In this document: positions 5,701 through 6,945 of the stretch, one piece after another | Layout: every line of letters starts with the position of its first letter | How positions within the stretch are numbered: the first letter of the stretch is position 1 | Assembly (NCBI GenBank): GCA_012523655.1 | Contig: JAAYTV010000690.1 | Span: 1-6,945 of the forward strand | Direction: 5' to 3' | Origin: a bacterium | Lineage (GTDB): Bacteria > Zhuqueibacterota > Zhuqueibacteria > Residuimicrobiales > Residuimicrobiaceae | DNA length: 6,945 nt | The notes under the pieces: generated by a model | Told to the model about the DNA's origin: nothing | The model's input: only the letters and a program-made list of their open reading frames with translations | Database searches by the model: none | Made by a program: the position numbers and the translations under genes

Positions 5701-6945
5701 TCTTCTTGCCCGCGGCCGGGGCGCCATCGCTTTTCTCGGCACCTCCGGTTGGGGCTATTCTTATGAAGATTACGCCTTTCTGCGCATGCTTTTCCCCAAA
5801 GCCGCCCGTGACTCGGTTCGCGTACTCGGCCGCCTTGTCGATGAAGCCAAGATCGATCTGTGGAGTGCCTTTGGCAGCAGTCAGCACATCCGCGACATGC
5901 TTTTACAGTACAATCTGTTAGGCGATCCGGCGACCCGATTGGCGCTGCCGGCTGAGCCGGACCTTACCTTGACGCCGGATGATATTCAGATCCATCCCGA
6001 GGCGCCCAGCGAGGCGGATTCCACTGCCGAGATTTTGCTGCGCATACGTAACTACGGTTTGGCCACCAAGGACAGCGTCGAGGCTTCCATTCGTGTTCTG
6101 CATCCAACCCTGGGCCGCTCCTTTGTCCGTTCTGTGCTGCTGCCGCCGTTGGGACTGGTCGACTCGACAAGCGTGGTCTGGCCGCTGCGCAACATGACCG
6201 GCGCCGTGGATGTTCAAGTGGTCCTGGACAGCGCAGACAAAATCCGCGAGGCCGATGAAACCAACAACCGGCAGGAGCGGCGGGTGACGGTTTTGTCCAG
6301 CCGCATGCTTCTGATTGCGCCGCAGGACCGCGCCATGATCCCCTTCGATTCGGTGAAAATTAAAATTCAAAATCCGCAGATCGCTTCGGCGGCGGATCAA
6401 AGGATCGAGTTTGTCGTCGACACCACCGCCTTATTTAGCAGCCCGATGCGGCGTAGCTCTGGGCCGCTGTCCACCCAGCCGCTGGCGATCGTCTGGTCGC
6501 CCGGAACATTGGCCGCGGATCAGTTCCATTATTGGCAGGCGCGTGATCCCGCTTATCCGGACGCACCCCCTGTACTGAACGGCCGTTTTTTCAGCAGCAG
6601 CCGGCCATGGTCCGGATGGCGGCAGGAGTTGACGCAGGACGCAGAGAGCGACGGCCAGTACAACGTGCAGGGCGGTGACCAGGGGATTCAATTGCATGTG
6701 CGTTCACTCCCACTGCTGGTGCAATCCGCCGGGTTTTCAGCCGGTCATTACGCCGTCATCGCCATGGACGGCGAGACGCTGATGACCACGGGCCGGGGCT
6801 ACAACGTGGTGGTGTTGGATCGCAACAGCGCCCGCGTGATCGCCACCCGGCGATTCGATACCTACGGCGATGCGGCCGCTGCTACGGCAATGGCCGAGTT
6901 TCTCGAAAATATAAAACAGAACCAACTGGTGCTGATCGCCATCAG
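2777..6945 (+). CDS. Secreted C25 (gingipain/PorU-type) cysteine peptidase with CARDB and two ILEI-like domains (3' partial)
   Basis: One uninterrupted frame gives 1389 residues and runs off the window end. Residues 1 to about 21 form a signal peptide: MFRRVY, a hydrophobic core, then a likely cut near AIS|G. Next come a propeptide-like region (about 95-190), the KLLITESAVYEL...DDVIRFYG module (204-268), and a beta-rich PorU-like module (about 340-495) containing WLEVSYA and FVTGFSG...VWD. An ILEI-like domain follows (about 505-625). The C25 catalytic domain spans about 700-1055: DYIVIT (703 on), LLLGDASWDP, PDLSIGRWP (818-826), FIGHAAS with His926, and SMTCHTGRF with Cys958. The His-Cys spacing of 32 is close to 33 in RgpB. 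CARDB occupies about 1062-1172, then an Ig-like segment, then a second ILEI-like domain from about 1300, cut by the window. The product is probably exported and cell-surface or released. ATG 2777 was chosen because it gives a clean signal peptide; its ribosome site is weak (GAG 2768-2770). C-terminal sorting signals, if any, lie outside the window. Confidence 0.9.
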   Translation, partial: MFRRVYSVLFIVLFFFTQAISGSPHFHVIEKQPDHLILEWQAPALTWQAIVWKQTTLVRPLMGSLPLSQDADHPGLPLDAYTLEIPSGYTSHVQLLDSVVTEAVAPYPIAPGYLSADSSNDSATPAFVGSSEYYPAVFFSHEIGRRRERNLLRVALYPLHYQAAGRRVRSLAFARLQITFHPQALQKTRRPQIQSWKPTAGQAMKLLITESAVYELKGAVLQEAGIAIDAIVPSDLKLYYKSVEQPLALHPQHSDRLSSDDVIRFYGERRAGANDYYDADGDTAVYWLDWSPSPGRRYQPVAAGLTTEMVDHLPALMHLEQNLTYYSGDTSDDIQNTEQVPGEGWVWAIINRDASFSLPFDLIHLYEEQDSVRFRLRLRGLTLDPHSPDHHVQIYVNQALACELFFNDREQVLPDFKVVTTSLKTSGNTMEIRLIGDTPSAISQIFFDWLEVSYAQRAHSVNGQYEFTGADLAMHQSLFVTGFSGRPTVWDLAAGRSIDSVHIASYHRIQLKVRSAGLSDGNYALFYMNDVELFRGRRGHNVVTLDGVTGAVLQKKNFDTYGSNVQSDSMAAFLNRQPDSTIVLLAVADDGSTSLTAGAKQALLRLGGRRAGELKFRDSYALIARVGAPLQTMEVLKLQGQGEARVQLAAAVHTPDALLSVQFSLPYVPMGRVVVFDSTAVRSPLRSLAYHGRDLTDASFGADYIVITHPLFQSAADRIAEYRTQRNNFRTAVVGIHEVYDCFNYGLSGPQAIKAFLQHAYENWTPPRPAYVLLLGDASWDPHYHYGKLGQNNYIPAYGNPVSDLWFACLDGEGDLLPDLSIGRWPVETAAEAEGMVQKLIDYEAAPSAAWKKEFLFISGGFTILDQAAFRGQSAALQKDFVAPAPVSGHGVQIHKTSLDFIEGENRDAIMAALNHGTVWANFIGHAASRTWDLMFHNADIDLLENAPRYPFITSMTCHTGRFAQPDQVSFGENFLLARGRGAIAFLGTSGWGYSYEDYAFLRMLFPKAARDSVRVLGRLVDEAKIDLWSAFGSSQHIRDMLLQYNLLGDPATRLALPAEPDLTLTPDDIQIHPEAPSEADSTAEILLRIRNYGLATKDSVEASIRVLHPTLGRSFVRSVLLPPLGLVDSTSVVWPLRNMTGAVDVQVVLDSADKIREADETNNRQERRVTVLSSRMLLIAPQDRAMIPFDSVKIKIQNPQIASAADQRIEFVVDTTALFSSPMRRSSGPLSTQPLAIVWSPGTLAADQFHYWQARDPAYPDAPPVLNGRFFSSSRPWSGWRQELTQDAESDGQYNVQGGDQGIQLHVRSLPLLVQSAGFSAGHYAVIAMDGETLMTTGRGYNVVVLDRNSARVIATRRFDTYGDAAAATAMAEFLENIKQNQLVLIAI
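4289..4660 (+). other. ILEI-like (FAM3/POMGnT1-stem-like) domain 1 within the C25 peptidase
   Basis: This covers residues of about 505-628 of the peptidase. The hallmarks are RIQLKVRSAGLSDGNYALF, then RRGHNVVTLD (537-546) and NFDTYG (557-562). These are followed by a helix-like AAFLNRQP, the strand TIVLLAVADDG, and a RDSYALIARVGAP ending. This matches the ILEI pattern of a conserved N-V-V-x-L-D strand, a F-D-T-Y-G turn, an 'x-L-V-A-V-x-D' strand and a 'S-x-A-x-I-G-x-x-G' close. In POMGnT1 the equivalent stem domain binds beta-linked GlcNAc; sugar binding here is inference only. Confidence 0.75.
6665..6945 (+). other. ILEI-like domain 2 within the C25 peptidase (cut by the window end)
   Basis: This copy begins near residue 1300 with GIQLHVRS (1303-1310), then GRGYNVVVLD (1339-1348), RRFDTYG (1358-1364), AMAEFLENI and LVLIAI at the edge. 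Between N541-G562 of copy 1 and N1343-G1364 of copy 2, 11 of 22 residues are identical and the spacing is the same. The stretch before it is seven residues longer than in copy 1. The closing strand and the S-Y-A-L-I-type end lie beyond the window. Confidence 0.7.

Noticed and set aside
5342..5887. 181-codon open frame on the minus strand
   Set aside because: It is antisense to the C25 catalytic domain, including the His926/Cys958 codons; the sense frame is clearly the coding one.
1..6945. CRISPR array, tRNA or rRNA genes, insertion sequences, attachment sites
   Set aside because: I looked for regularly spaced repeats, cloverleaf-like segments, transposase frames and terminal inverted repeats and saw none.

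Overview
The window reads as a chromosomal, GC-rich bacterial segment in which all supported genes lie on the + strand. It has two parts separated by a strong intrinsic terminator. The secreted C25 (gingipain/PorU-type) cysteine peptidase with CARDB and ILEI-like domains suggests the FCB superphylum, meaning Bacteroidota relatives such as the KSB1, Calditrichota or Zixibacteria lineages. This is inferred from domain content only; no rRNA or marker gene is present.

Part 1 (1-2499) is the 3' end of a surface-polysaccharide or lipid-linked-glycan operon. It holds the tail of an unrecognised upstream frame, a GT4/CapM-like cytoplasmic glycosyltransferase (225-1412), and a WecA/MraY-superfamily polyprenyl-phosphate sugar-1-phosphate transferase (1425-2411). 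The first two frames overlap by ATGA and the last two are 12 bases apart, so they look co-transcribed and translationally coupled. The WecA-like enzyme would load the first sugar phosphate onto undecaprenyl phosphate, and the GT4 enzyme would add a later sugar at the inner face of the membrane. A GC-rich stem followed by seven T residues (2436-2499) closes the operon.

The intergenic region (about 2500-2776) has no convincing gene but is structured. It contains a diverged direct repeat whose two copies each fold into a small hairpin with the same seven-base loop GCCAGGA and covarying stems. Between the copies is a 9-bp imperfect inverted repeat just downstream of a TTGACT hexamer.

Part 2 (2777 to the window end) is one very long open frame of 1389 visible residues, cut by the window edge. 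It encodes a signal-peptide-bearing C25 peptidase in this order: signal peptide, propeptide-like region, PorU-like beta-rich domains, ILEI-like domain 1, C25 catalytic domain with a His926/Cys958 dyad, CARDB, Ig-like linker, and ILEI-like domain 2. ILEI (FAM3/POMGnT1-stem-like) domains are best known from animal secreted and Golgi proteins, where one binds sugar. A gingipain-fold peptidase carrying two of them next to glycan-synthesis genes is the most interesting element here.
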